Positions 32,848-41,364 are shown, counted from the stretch's first letter. The stretch: DNA of 64,000 bases from Bacilli bacterium (GCA_017519965.1 JAFWRK010000039.1:1-64000), one strand, 5' to 3'. Numbers and translations are program-made. Notes: generated from the letters alone by a model not told the origin.

Positions 32848-33281
32848 AATATCACACTCTCGTTAAATAAATTTTCAGCTACATCAGACATGTTCTTAAA
32901 TGCAGAATTCATAAATACATTCCAATTCTCTACAGACCAAATTTCTAACCTGTTTCCTACACCAACGATGACACATTCTTTTATAATATTGGCATAAGAA
33001 AGCTGTGGGGAGGTAATATTAACACGGCCTTGAGAATCGAACTCTGCCACAGTAGCGCCTGATAGGAAAAATCTTGTGAATTCTCTGGCGTCTTTTTTAG
33101 TAAATGGTAGGGACTCTAGTTTTTGGGTAATCTTTTCCCATGAGGATTCGGAATAAACATATAAACAGTTTTCTATTCCTCTAGTTAATATAAATTTTTC
33201 ACCTAAATCATTACGAAACTTAGAAGGTATAATTAATCTACCTTTTTCGTCAATCGTATGATGATATTCACCCATGAACAT
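32844..33281 (-). CDS. mraZ: MraZ transcriptional regulator
   Basis: 146 residues. Two SpoVT/AbrB-like halves, each with its core motif: DEKGRLIIPSKFRNDL and DSQGRVNITSPQL, the DNA-binding segments of MraZ. It represses its own cluster in E. coli and other bacteria. The start at 33281 has GGGGGAT five bases upstream; a longer start at 33314 would run through the operator. Three TGG repeats directly upstream form the probable binding site. Confidence 0.95.
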   Translation of the reverse strand: MFMGEYHHTIDEKGRLIIPSKFRNDLGEKFILTRGIENCLYVYSESSWEKITQKLESLPFTKKDAREFTRFFLSGATVAEFDSQGRVNITSPQLSYANIIKECVIVGVGNRLEIWSVENWNVFMNSAFKNMSDVAENLFNESVIL

Positions 33282-33288
33282 ATAAATC

Positions 33289-33313
33289 CCCCACATTTTA
33301 CCATCATTTACCA
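33289..33313 (-). promoter_or_regulatory. MraZ operator (three TGGKR repeats, 10-bp period)
   Basis: Minus strand reads TGGTA-N5-TGGTA-N5-TGGGG between the promoter and the mraZ start. E. coli MraZ binds TGGGN repeats separated by 5 bases. The last repeat overlaps the ribosome binding site. Confidence 0.78.
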
Positions 33314-33323
33314 CTGCTTACTT

Positions 33324-33354
33324 ATAATATATCTGAATAGTATTGTCTTGTAAA
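33324..33354 (-). promoter_or_regulatory. Promoter of the mraZ cluster
   Basis: TTTACA with TATATT 17 bases (or TATTAT 19 bases) downstream on the minus strand. The expected start site falls just before the MraZ repeats. Confidence 0.6.
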
Positions 33355-33410
33355 TAAATCGGTGGAAAAAATTTTTTTATTTACAAAAAATTTACAACTT
33401 TTTTTCCACA

Positions 33411-33431
33411 ATAAAAAGTCCTTTCGGACTT
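33411..33431 (-). terminator. Terminator of the prepilin-like operon
   Basis: Hairpin AAGTCC-GAAA-GGACTT with Ts on the minus strand, after the stop of the 242-residue protein. GNRA-type loop. Confidence 0.8.
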
Positions 33432-33432
33432 C

Positions 33433-34161
33433 TTATTTTATACTTGTGACTTTATATATGCCATCATTATTTTTAAGTGTATATTTAAGACTATTTAATT
33501 GTTCAGAAATACTATTATAATCATCTTCATTTAATATTGCTACAGCATTTTCTTTTCTTAATAATTCATTAGTATTACTATTACAATCTTTATAAGATTT
33601 ATATACTTTTACTTCATATTTTAGTTGTTCTTGATCTTTTAAATCTAGTTTTATGTAATATATCTTTTTAGTAGTTATCCATTCTTCTTTATTACTTTCT
33701 TCTTTTGTAATAACTGTTTTTATATTACATGCTTCATAGTTATTTTTTATTAAAGTATATTTTTTATTATTGTAACTATAGTATTCTGTTTTTTTATTGT
33801 ATGGTTTGTAGTTATTAAAGTGTTTTTTTGCTTCTTCTACTATTATATCTTCATCTATACTATTAGTTTCTTCGTTTGATAAAACTTTTAGTAAAAGTAA
33901 TGTCTTATCTTCGTCTTTAATAGAATCAATATCTTTAATTGGATAAAGACTGCTTAGATACATATCAAATATATTTATTTCATTTTGAACTTGTTCTTGT
34001 ATTTCATTATATTTTTGTGTATCTATTTGTTCTATTTCTTTTTTTATTTCTTTCTCTTTTTTATTATCTGTTGGCTTATTAGTATTAAAAAGTAATATTA
34101 CTCCTATAGCTGTAATTATTAAGGCTATTAATACTATTATTATTGGTAATTTCTTTTTCAT
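33433..34161 (-). CDS. Membrane-anchored protein downstream of the prepilin-like gene, function unknown
   Basis: 242 residues. One N-terminal transmembrane helix (PIIIVLIALIITAIGVILLF), a lysine/glutamate-rich linker, then a helical and beta outer domain with a cysteine pair (EACNIKT and KDCNSNT) that could form a disulfide. Not recognised. Its ribosome binding site (AGGAGG) abuts the stop codon of the prepilin-like gene nine bases upstream, so the two are translated together. A role in assembling or anchoring that surface protein is a reasonable guess. Confidence 0.72.
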   Translation of the reverse strand: MKKKLPIIIVLIALIITAIGVILLFNTNKPTDNKKEKEIKKEIEQIDTQKYNEIQEQVQNEINIFDMYLSSLYPIKDIDSIKDEDKTLLLLKVLSNEETNSIDEDIIVEEAKKHFNNYKPYNKKTEYYSYNNKKYTLIKNNYEACNIKTVITKEESNKEEWITTKKIYYIKLDLKDQEQLKYEVKVYKSYKDCNSNTNELLRKENAVAILNEDDYNSISEQLNSLKYTLKNNDGIYKVTSIK

Positions 34162-34170
34162 ATTATCCTC

Positions 34171-36330
34171 CTAACAGCTATAATTGTACTGTCTTTCATG
34201 TGTACAACAGTTGTTTAATCCATCACATACTTCTAGTCTAAAGTGTTGCCATGAGCCTTCAGCTCCTAGTAAATCCGAGTATTCATTACCATAAATTCTT
34301 GTCCATCCTGATGTATATCTATTTGCTCCTTGAGTATTATCACCCCAAGTAATGTTTCTACTCCATAGTCCTGCTCCATAATCTGTCATTGTTACATAAG
34401 TTGCAGCATTATGATTTGGATATCCTGCAAAGTGTGATCCACATTCTACTCTATAACTAACTTGTGGACATGTGGTATCTCTTCTAATTATAAATGAATC
34501 TGATGGAGGTGATGCTACTCCATGTTCATCTACTGCTCTTACATAGAATGTCCATTGTCCATCCCAATTTAGTATTGAACTCATGTTCCTCTTATCGTTT
34601 GAGAAGCTTGCTGACCAGTTTTGAATGTTTGTACTCCATCCACCTGTACCACTATGAGAGTATTCCCATTGTTTTATTTTATATGTTGATGATGTTGATG
34701 TTGATATTGTTATATTTCCATTTGTCCATGATCCCGATCCATACCCATTTAAATTTACAGATGGTTTTGATGGACCTTTATCTATTCTTATTTGGAATCT
34801 ATCAGACGATGGAGAGGCTACTCCATTTTCATCTATTGCTCTTACATAGAAGTACCAACTACCACTCCATGTTATTGTTGAATTTATTGTTCTTTTATCA
34901 TTTGAGTATGTAGCTGACCAATTACCTATATTATCACTCCAGCTACTATTGTCGTGCGAATATTGCCATTTGCTTATTTTATATGTTGATGTTGTTGTCA
35001 GTGTCATTTTAACGTTATTTGAAGTCCAATTTCCTTGTGTATAACCATTTAAGTTAACAGTTGGTTTAGATGGACCTTTATCAACTTTAAATGTCGTATT
35101 ACATGTATTTGAACCTTCTTCATTTTCTACATATCCATAATATGTAACTGATGATGTGTTTGCTGTATGACTTAGTGTTGTAACATTATTTTTTGGATTT
35201 GATGTTGTTGCCAATCCTTTTACCGAAGTTTCTCCATTTATATTTAATTTAACTGTTACATTACTGCTATACCAAGCACCTGTTTTAGTTCCACTTAACT
35301 GAATACTACAAGTTGGCTTATTCATTCTTCTTACTTCTTGTTGTTTATAGGCAGTATTTCCAGCTTTATCTTTTACATGAACATAATAAATACCTTTTGC
35401 TACCGTTTGAACAATAGTTTTTTCTTCATTAGGACCTGTTATAAATGATTTCCATTCTGAATTTGTTGGTGTTGAAGTTGAATTTGTTATTGCATATGCT
35501 GCTAATCCATTATTGTCTTTAGCAGTAATTGTTAAGTTATTAGTTTTTGATACCACAGTTGATGTTGTTACTGTTGGTTTTTCATTATCTAGTAAGTATA
35601 AACCACTATTATATATTTCTGTTGTTTTTTGAGAAGTTGTATCCATTACATTTACTGGAGTTATTTTTACTTGGACTTTACCATTTACATCTGGTATTTT
35701 TATATTTTTAGAAAGTTCTGATACTCCAGTTCTTAATTGATTTAAATAAGATAGTGTTTCTTCAGAACCAATTTTTGTTGTTCCATCTTCTTTATACCAT
35801 TGATATTTAATTTCTTGATTGGCAGTTAATCCAAAGTTACTATTAATTTTTGCAGCTACATTTAACTTACTACTCTGTACTGGATTTGCATTTTCTCTCG
35901 GATATAGTGATATCACAGGTCCAGAACTAGAAATACTATCTCCACAATTATTTAATTCTGTTTCTATTTCTGTAGCATCTTTTTTATATAATGTTTCATA
36001 ATTAATTGTGTCATGATTTTTACTAACTTTTATATATACATTATTAGTATCTATTTTACATTCAGTGAAGTCCGGATCTTTTGTATATTGTGAAATTTTA
36101 TCATATGTTAATAAAACACAACCTTCATCTTGATATCCAAATTCATCTTCTAGATGGCTATCTATATATAATTTAGCTCCAGTTGTTATGGATTCTAAGC
36201 AAACTTTTTCTTTATGTGAATCTAAATTATTGCTAATAACATTAATAACTGGTAAGGCTACTAATGTTACTATACCTATTATTGTTATTGTTACTATTAC
36301 TTCAACTAAAGTAAATCCATTTTTTTTCAT
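34171..36330 (-). CDS. Giant type IV prepilin-like surface protein with tandem Ig-like repeats
   Basis: 719 residues. Residues 1-11 are MKKNGFTLVEV: a class III-type prepilin leader, with cleavage expected after Gly5 and the conserved Glu at +5, followed by a hydrophobic helix (VIVTITIIGIVTLVALPVI). Normal pseudopilins are 100-200 residues; this one continues with an 85-residue pilin head, then about 500 residues of beta-rich domains. These include two near-identical units of about 100 residues that start KGPSKP[TS]VNLNGY and contain ENGVASPSSD/EHGVASPPSD. A final cysteine-rich domain (CPQVSYRVEC, CDGLNNCCTHE, NYSC) closes it. The start with GGTTGGTG at 36330 fits the leader. Likely a displayed adhesin; the pilus machinery is not in this window. 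Confidence 0.85.
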   Translation of the reverse strand: MKKNGFTLVEVIVTITIIGIVTLVALPVINVISNNLDSHKEKVCLESITTGAKLYIDSHLEDEFGYQDEGCVLLTYDKISQYTKDPDFTECKIDTNNVYIKVSKNHDTINYETLYKKDATEIETELNNCGDSISSSGPVISLYPRENANPVQSSKLNVAAKINSNFGLTANQEIKYQWYKEDGTTKIGSEETLSYLNQLRTGVSELSKNIKIPDVNGKVQVKITPVNVMDTTSQKTTEIYNSGLYLLDNEKPTVTTSTVVSKTNNLTITAKDNNGLAAYAITNSTSTPTNSEWKSFITGPNEEKTIVQTVAKGIYYVHVKDKAGNTAYKQQEVRRMNKPTCSIQLSGTKTGAWYSSNVTVKLNINGETSVKGLATTSNPKNNVTTLSHTANTSSVTYYGYVENEEGSNTCNTTFKVDKGPSKPTVNLNGYTQGNWTSNNVKMTLTTTSTYKISKWQYSHDNSSWSDNIGNWSATYSNDKRTINSTITWSGSWYFYVRAIDENGVASPSSDRFQIRIDKGPSKPSVNLNGYGSGSWTNGNITISTSTSSTYKIKQWEYSHSGTGGWSTNIQNWSASFSNDKRNMSSILNWDGQWTFYVRAVDEHGVASPPSDSFIIRRDTTCPQVSYRVECGSHFAGYPNHNAATYVTMTDYGAGLWSRNITWGDNTQGANRYTSGWTRIYGNEYSDLLGAEGSWQHFRLEVCDGLNNCCTHERQYNYSC
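34478..35080 (-). repeat. Two tandem ~300-base coding repeats in the prepilin-like gene
   Basis: Units at about 34780-35080 and 34478-34779 encode closely matching domains, each beginning GPSKP and ending with GVASP-[SP]-SD. They indicate in-frame duplication and a locus that could change repeat number. Confidence 0.8.
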
Positions 36331-36366
36331 ATATGAACACCAACCTATTATATAATTCATTTTATC

Positions 36367-36395
36367 AAAAAAAAGAAAGTATTTCTACTTTCTTT
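36367..36395 (-). terminator. Terminator of thrS
   Basis: Ten-base-pair stem AAAGAAAGTA/TACTTTCTTT, 4-base loop, T-run on the minus strand; overlaps the stop codon. Confidence 0.87.
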
Positions 36396-38154
36396 CACTT
36401 TTTTCTTCTATTTCTTTTTTTAATAGTTCTATAAATTCATCCCATGATACTGTTGTTGTATCTTTTGAACTATATAATCTATAACTAATTGTCTTAGCAT
36501 CTTTTTCATTATCACCTAAAACTAATGTATAAGGTATTTTAGATGTTTGAGTTTCTCTTAAACGATATCCTAATTTTTCATTTCTATCATCTAATTCTAC
36601 TCTAATACCATTTTCTTTTAAGAAATTATATACTTCTTTAGCATATTCTCCTTGATATTCATTATTTACAGGTAATACTTTTACTTGTACTGGTGCTAAC
36701 CATACTGGTAATGCTCCTTTAGTTTCTTCTAGTAAGAAGGCAATAAATCTATCTAGAGAACCTAATATAGCTCTATGGATAACTACTGGAGTTTCTTTTT
36801 CTCCTTGTTCATTAATATAGCTTAATTCAAATCTTCTAGGTAATAAGAAGTCTAATTGTATTGTTGGAATAGCAACTTCATTTCCTACAGCTGGTTTAAT
36901 TAAAATATCTAATTTTGGTCCATAGAAAGCTGCTTCTCCTATTCCTTCTACATATTCTACTCCTATTTCTTCTAATACTTTTCTTAGAGCTGATTCTGCA
37001 TTATTCCACATATCATCATCATCAAAGTATTTTTCTTTATCTTCTTTATCTCTTAGAGATAGTCTGAATTTATGTTGTGTTATATCTATATTGAAATCTT
37101 TATAAACATCAATAATTAGATTTAATACTCCTTTAAATTCTTCTTCTATTTGTTCTTTTGTACAGAATATATGTGAATCATTTTGAGTAAATGATCTAGC
37201 TCTTTCAATTCCTTTTACTGCTCCTGCTGCTTCATATCTAAAGTCATTAGCTATTTCTGCAATTCTTATTGGTAAATCTCTATATGAATGGATATCATTT
37301 CCATATATTACCATGTGATGTGGACAGTTCATTGGTCTTAGAACATATGCTTCTTCATCTAATTCCATTGCTGGGAACATATCATCTTTATAATGATCCC
37401 AATGTCCTGATGTTTTATATAGTTCTACACTTCCTAAATCTGGTGTATGAACATGTTTATAGCCATTTAATACTTCTTTTTCTGTAATGTAGTTTTGAAT
37501 AGTTCTCCATAATGTATAACCATTTGGTAACCATAGAGGTAGTCCTCTACCTACTAAATCAGATATCATAAATATTCCTAGATCTTTTCCTATTTTTCTA
37601 TGATCTCTTTCTTTAGCATCTTGTAACATTTTTAAGTGTTCTTCTAAGTCTTCTTCTGTATCAAAACATATTCCATATATTCTTTGAAGCATTTTATTCT
37701 TAGAATCGCCTTTCCAGTATGCACCTGATACTTTTAATAATTTAAAATATTTTATTTCTTTTGTGTTTTCTACATGAGGTCCTCTACAAAGGTCTGTAAA
37801 ATCTCCTTGTGTATAACAACTGATTACTGTTTCATTTTCATCCATTCTAGAGATTAAATCCATTTTATATGGATCATCTTTAAATTTATCTAAAGCTTCT
37901 TCTTTTGTTAGTTCATGTCTAATTATATTTTTAGCTGATTTAGAACATTTTTTCATTTCTTTTTCTATTTTTTCTAAATCTTCTTCTGTTAGAGTTACAT
38001 CTCCTAAATCTATATCATAGTAGAAACCTTCTTCTATTGATGGTCCTACCCAAAATTTAGCTTGTGGGTATAAATGTTGTACTGCTTGTGCTAAAAGGTG
38101 TGCACATGAATGATTGAGCTTATCTAAACGCTCATCTTCCTTAATATTTTTCAT
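36385..38154 (-). CDS. thrS: Threonyl-tRNA synthetase lacking the N-terminal TGS domain
   Basis: 589 residues. Charges tRNA-Thr. The protein begins almost directly with the N2 editing domain (HSCAHLLAQAVQHLYPQ, HxxxH motif near residue 14; CRGPHVENT), followed by the class II catalytic core (motif 2 RIAEIANDFRYE; zinc site with Cys in RPMNCPHHMVIYG; motif 3 near AILGSLDRFIAFLLEE) and the anticodon-binding domain (APVQVKVLPVN). B. subtilis ThrRS carries an extra TGS domain of about 60 residues at the N-terminus that is absent here. Controlled by a T-box leader; the start overlaps the end of a 79-residue gene by four bases. AGGAGGAAA precedes it. Confidence 0.96.
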   Translation of the reverse strand: MKNIKEDERLDKLNHSCAHLLAQAVQHLYPQAKFWVGPSIEEGFYYDIDLGDVTLTEEDLEKIEKEMKKCSKSAKNIIRHELTKEEALDKFKDDPYKMDLISRMDENETVISCYTQGDFTDLCRGPHVENTKEIKYFKLLKVSGAYWKGDSKNKMLQRIYGICFDTEEDLEEHLKMLQDAKERDHRKIGKDLGIFMISDLVGRGLPLWLPNGYTLWRTIQNYITEKEVLNGYKHVHTPDLGSVELYKTSGHWDHYKDDMFPAMELDEEAYVLRPMNCPHHMVIYGNDIHSYRDLPIRIAEIANDFRYEAAGAVKGIERARSFTQNDSHIFCTKEQIEEEFKGVLNLIIDVYKDFNIDITQHKFRLSLRDKEDKEKYFDDDDMWNNAESALRKVLEEIGVEYVEGIGEAAFYGPKLDILIKPAVGNEVAIPTIQLDFLLPRRFELSYINEQGEKETPVVIHRAILGSLDRFIAFLLEETKGALPVWLAPVQVKVLPVNNEYQGEYAKEVYNFLKENGIRVELDDRNEKLGYRLRETQTSKIPYTLVLGDNEKDAKTISYRLYSSKDTTTVSWDEFIELLKKEIEEKSERK

Positions 38155-38390
38155 TTTGTTTTTCCTCCTGTAATTTCTTTATTATCTTCTTCATTATTTT
38201 CAAACATTTCATTCATTTCAGCATTTTTATTATAGTCATTAAGTTCCGTGGCGCTTATTTTATGTTTATCTTTTTCCATCGTGCTTGCCAACTTAGAAAA
38301 ATCTTTTCTTCTATATTCATCTGGTTCAAGATATTCCATCCATTTTAATGTTTCGTATTCTTTATTTGCGCTCATTTCTTTTTCACTCAT
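38151..38390 (-). CDS. 79-residue charged protein between the threonine T-box and thrS, function unknown
   Basis: Starts at the ATG at 38390 with an ideal AGGAGGT; the longer open frame (to 38462) runs through the T-box terminator and is not real. The product is hydrophilic and mostly helical (MSEKEMSANKEYETLKWMEY, then DEYRRKDFSKLAS, ending in an acidic NNEEDNKE tail); no membrane segment, no cysteine. It overlaps thrS by four bases and is therefore translationally coupled to it. It does not resemble the missing TGS domain of ThrRS. Not recognised as any family. Position implies expression when threonyl-tRNA charging falls. Confidence 0.8.
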   Translation of the reverse strand: MSEKEMSANKEYETLKWMEYLEPDEYRRKDFSKLASTMEKDKHKISATELNDYNKNAEMNEMFENNEEDNKEITGGKTK

Positions 38391-38404
38391 TTTAATACCT
38401 CCTA

Positions 38405-38632
38405 GATACAAAAAAAACTCCCACATACAGAAATATATAGGAGTGCATAAGCACGGTACCATCCTTGGTTTTACTTACTTTTTGATAACGGCAATGCCGG
38501 AACTACTTTTGATAATTCTGCTCTAAAGGGAGTAATCCATAAGCGTTTTTATCTGTTTCCACCACTCAGATTCTCTTTGAAAAACTAGCTTATTTTTCAT
38601 GTCCTTTGTCTATGCATTTCTTGTACAACTTT
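38405..38632 (-). promoter_or_regulatory. Threonine T-box riboswitch leader of the thrS operon
   Basis: On the minus strand: AGAGA (AG box) followed by GGTGGAA (GNTG box) in Stem I, an ACT (threonine) triplet at 38533-38531 in the expected specifier region, the T-box sequence AAGGATGGTACCGTGC at 38466-38451, and a terminator with an ACTCC/GGAGT stem and eight Ts at 38445-38408. Uncharged tRNA-Thr pairing to the T-box bulge would prevent termination. The exact specifier loop was judged by eye. Confidence 0.9.
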
Positions 38633-38661
38633 AATATACCATTATTATTTTATTTTTGCAA
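38633..38661 (-). promoter_or_regulatory. Promoter of the T-box-thrS operon
   Basis: TTGCAA, 17 bases, TATATT on the minus strand, right after the M23 peptidase stop codon. Confidence 0.6.
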
Positions 38662-38667
38662 TATTTT

Positions 38668-39414
38668 TTATCTACTGTACCATTGATATGGAACTTCTAT
38701 TAAGTTTCCTAATCCAACAAAACCTTCGCTTACTCTTTGTCTTGAATAATTAAAATATCCGTTTAAATCGTAGCATGAATCAGTTGATCCAAACATATTG
38801 CAATCCATAACAGATAAATGTAGATGTACTCCTGTTGATATTCCTGTTGTTCCCATCCAACCTAATGGTGTATTTGGAGTTACTTGTTGTCCAATATAAA
38901 TATCTGCAAATCTAGATAAATGTGCGTATTGAGATGAATAATATCTTCCATTTATGTAATGTCTTACTGTTACTATTAAAGCTCCTGCATAATCATAATA
39001 AATATTTGATATTTCACCTGCTGCTACAGGATATATTATTTCAGCTGATCCTCTAGGACTAGTTATATCATATGCAGTATGATAGTAACTTGGATATTGT
39101 GAAATAATACCAATTTCTGTAGGTAAATACCATACTCTGGTATCTACTGGATTTGAAATATTTTTAATCTCAGTTTTTTCTTCTTCTTTTTCTTCTTTTG
39201 TTACTTCTATTAGTTTTTTTGATATTAAAACATTTCCTGTTTTATTTACATTAGTTGCTTTAGACATTTGAGTAATATTGATTGAAGTAGTTTCTACACT
39301 ATTTTTAAAATTTAATATTTCTCCTGATTCAAAACCTACGGCAATAATTAGTAAAAAGCAAGATAATGAGAGTATACATTTACATTTAAAAATATACCAA
39401 TCTTGTTGCCTCAT
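38668..39414 (-). CDS. M23 family (LytM-like) metallopeptidase, secreted or anchored
   Basis: 248 residues. N-terminal hydrophobic segment (CILSLSCFLLIIAVGFESG) acts as signal or anchor; a K/E-rich linker follows. The M23 domain carries the zinc ligands in HTAYDITSP (HxxxD) and GVHLHLSV (HxH), with GTTGISTG before the second. A final segment has two cysteines (DCNMFGSTDSC). Likely a peptidoglycan endopeptidase; since no SPOR or amidase motif is present, its place in division or remodelling is open. Start at 39414 has AAGGAGTG; the GTG at 39423 overlaps that site. Confidence 0.88.
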   Translation of the reverse strand: MRQQDWYIFKCKCILSLSCFLLIIAVGFESGEILNFKNSVETTSINITQMSKATNVNKTGNVLISKKLIEVTKEEKEEEKTEIKNISNPVDTRVWYLPTEIGIISQYPSYYHTAYDITSPRGSAEIIYPVAAGEISNIYYDYAGALIVTVRHYINGRYYSSQYAHLSRFADIYIGQQVTPNTPLGWMGTTGISTGVHLHLSVMDCNMFGSTDSCYDLNGYFNYSRQRVSEGFVGLGNLIEVPYQWYSR

Positions 39415-39441
39415 GTATATCACTCCTTAAGACAGTTGTAT

Positions 39442-39470
39442 ATTATACTAAATTTGTCTTTTTTAGTCAA
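39442..39470 (-). promoter_or_regulatory. Promoter of the M23 peptidase gene
   Basis: TTGACT, 17 bases, TATAAT on the minus strand, 28 bases upstream of the start. Confidence 0.8.
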
Positions 39471-39474
39471 ACAA

Positions 39475-39501
39475 AATAAAAAAACGTTTTTAACGTTTTT
39501 T
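39475..39501 (-). terminator. Terminator of the dnaI-RNB operon
   Basis: Stem AAAAAACGTT/AACGTTTTTT with 3-base loop on the minus strand, overlapping the stop of the RNB gene. Confidence 0.82.
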
Positions 39502-41361
39502 TAAATTTAATGTTTTATTAACATCTTTTACAAACCAATCCATAATATTAGTTTTCTCATTGATTAAGTCTCTTTTTGTTATTATTTCTTCTTTTAATTT
39601 TTCTATTTCATTATTTGTTGGTTTATTATCATAACATACTTCTAGGGCGTGCTCTACTAATATATCTGGTGATCTTCTAAGACAGGAAGTACAATGACAA
39701 TAACTATCTAGATTAAGTCCATCATGTGGTCCATCTATATCATACATGCTTTTTGGATATAAACTATTAATAAGTTCATAGATTTGATCTTTTTTATTAT
39801 TGTTAATCTCCATTGATACACTTCTAACAATGTTTTCTATTTCTTTATTAGTTTTATCATCTATGTAATGAACTCTATATAAACATGGATAATTATTTAC
39901 TTTAAAGAATTTAGCTACTTCTTTTCCTGTTAATAACATGGATTGATATACTATTTGTTCTGATCCTTCTTGTTTAACTTTTAAGTTACTATTATCAGAA
40001 CTATTTTCTTTTACTAATTCATATATCTCATCTATTTTATTCTTTTTATTTAATAAGTTAGTTACTTCTAAAAGATTATTTATCGTTGCTTGTAATCTAT
40101 TATCTTTTGTTCCCTTTTCTATAATCTTATTAACTTTTTCATATGTTGTTTGCTTATTATTATTAATAATAGTTTTTAAAAAAGCTTTATTTGCTACTTC
40201 TCCTTTATTATCTATTTCAAATATATAGCTTCTTGTTAATCTGTCTTGTCCTTCAATTAATGATCCTTTATAAAAGGCAAATTCTTTTGGAAATATTGGT
40301 ATTATATTATTTTCTTCTAATTTTTTATTGTGAAAATAAATTGAATGAACTCTGTCAAAAGCATTTTGTACTATCTCTGATTCATAACTAAAATACCCTA
40401 ATATTGATGCTATATGTACTCCTAATATATAATTTCCATTATCTAATTTAGTACAACTTAAGGCATCATCTATTTCACTCGCTTTATCACTATCTATACT
40501 TAGGACATAGTCATTTATTCTAGTTCTATTCTTGTTAATCTTTAGATTACCTTTTACTCTATCTAGCACTTCTTCTTTAAAAGAAATATTAATATTATAC
40601 TTTCTGGCAATATTATTTATTTCATTATTAATATTATTTTCTACGATATCTTTTACTTCTTTTATTCTATTTATATATTTTTTATAATCTCTTTCATTTA
40701 GCATCTTATATAAGTCTTCTAGTATTATGCTTTTATCTTTTTTAGTTAATTTAAAATTTTTTTTAGAATTTATTAGTAGTATCAAATTTTTAAAGTAAAC
40801 TGATTCTTCTGAATTATTTGCATGAATGTACTTATTAATAATATTTCGATATAGAGATATACCATATTTATCTTTTACTTCCATTATTTCTGGTAATTTA
40901 TCAAATACTATATCAATATATTTTAATTCTACTGGTTTATTTGTAATATATTCAATAAAATCATCTTCTAGTCTATTTTTCTCATAATATAAGTTATTTT
41001 TATATTTATTTAATTTTTCTTCAAATATATTTAAATCTTTCTTAGCTTTTTTCTTATTTTTAATCTTATTATTTTTTACATTTTCTATTTTTTTATCTAA
41101 TTTTGTTATTTTACCTTTTAAACTTTCTATATTTTTAATATTTGCTTTATCTTTTACTAAATCTAAATAATAGAATAATTTGTTTATCTCATATAAATTA
41201 TTATCTTTAGGATAATCATCAATTATTTTATTTAAGCAATTAAAAAGAGTACTAGTGAAGTATTCAAAATCATATTCTGCATAAGAACAAATTTCACTTA
41301 TTGTGAAATTATCCTCTTTATTCTTTAATGATTCTGTTAATATACTTTCTAGTGACTCCAT
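39490..41361 (-). CDS. Atypical RNB-domain protein (RNase II/R-like) with coiled-coil N-terminus
   Basis: 623 residues. The RNB core is recognisable: LSIDSDKASEIDDALS (Asp290, Glu296, Asp298, Asp299) then YILGVHIAS, a later RLTRSYIFEID segment, and YCHCTSCLRRSPDILVEHA near 554-572. RNases II and R have D-x-D-x-DD; here the second acidic residue is Glu, and the normal TSPIRRY is TSCLRRS. The first 280 residues are helical and lysine-rich with no visible cold-shock domains, and no S1 domain follows, unlike RNase R. Two cysteines in CHCTSC may bind metal. It may be an exoribonuclease with different substrate handling. It starts just after the dnaI stop with AGGAGAG, so is co-translated with the helicase loader. 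Confidence 0.82.
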   Translation of the reverse strand: MESLESILTESLKNKEDNFTISEICSYAEYDFEYFTSTLFNCLNKIIDDYPKDNNLYEINKLFYYLDLVKDKANIKNIESLKGKITKLDKKIENVKNNKIKNKKKAKKDLNIFEEKLNKYKNNLYYEKNRLEDDFIEYITNKPVELKYIDIVFDKLPEIMEVKDKYGISLYRNIINKYIHANNSEESVYFKNLILLINSKKNFKLTKKDKSIILEDLYKMLNERDYKKYINRIKEVKDIVENNINNEINNIARKYNINISFKEEVLDRVKGNLKINKNRTRINDYVLSIDSDKASEIDDALSCTKLDNGNYILGVHIASILGYFSYESEIVQNAFDRVHSIYFHNKKLEENNIIPIFPKEFAFYKGSLIEGQDRLTRSYIFEIDNKGEVANKAFLKTIINNNKQTTYEKVNKIIEKGTKDNRLQATINNLLEVTNLLNKKNKIDEIYELVKENSSDNSNLKVKQEGSEQIVYQSMLLTGKEVAKFFKVNNYPCLYRVHYIDDKTNKEIENIVRSVSMEINNNKKDQIYELINSLYPKSMYDIDGPHDGLNLDSYCHCTSCLRRSPDILVEHALEVCYDNKPTNNEIEKLKEEIITKRDLINEKTNIMDWFVKDVNKTLNLKKR

Positions 41362-41364
41362 TGT

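Noticed and set aside
34494..34913. 139-residue plus-strand open frame rich in Leu/His
   Set aside because: Antisense shadow of the repeat region of the prepilin-like gene; no ribosome binding site and shadow-like composition.
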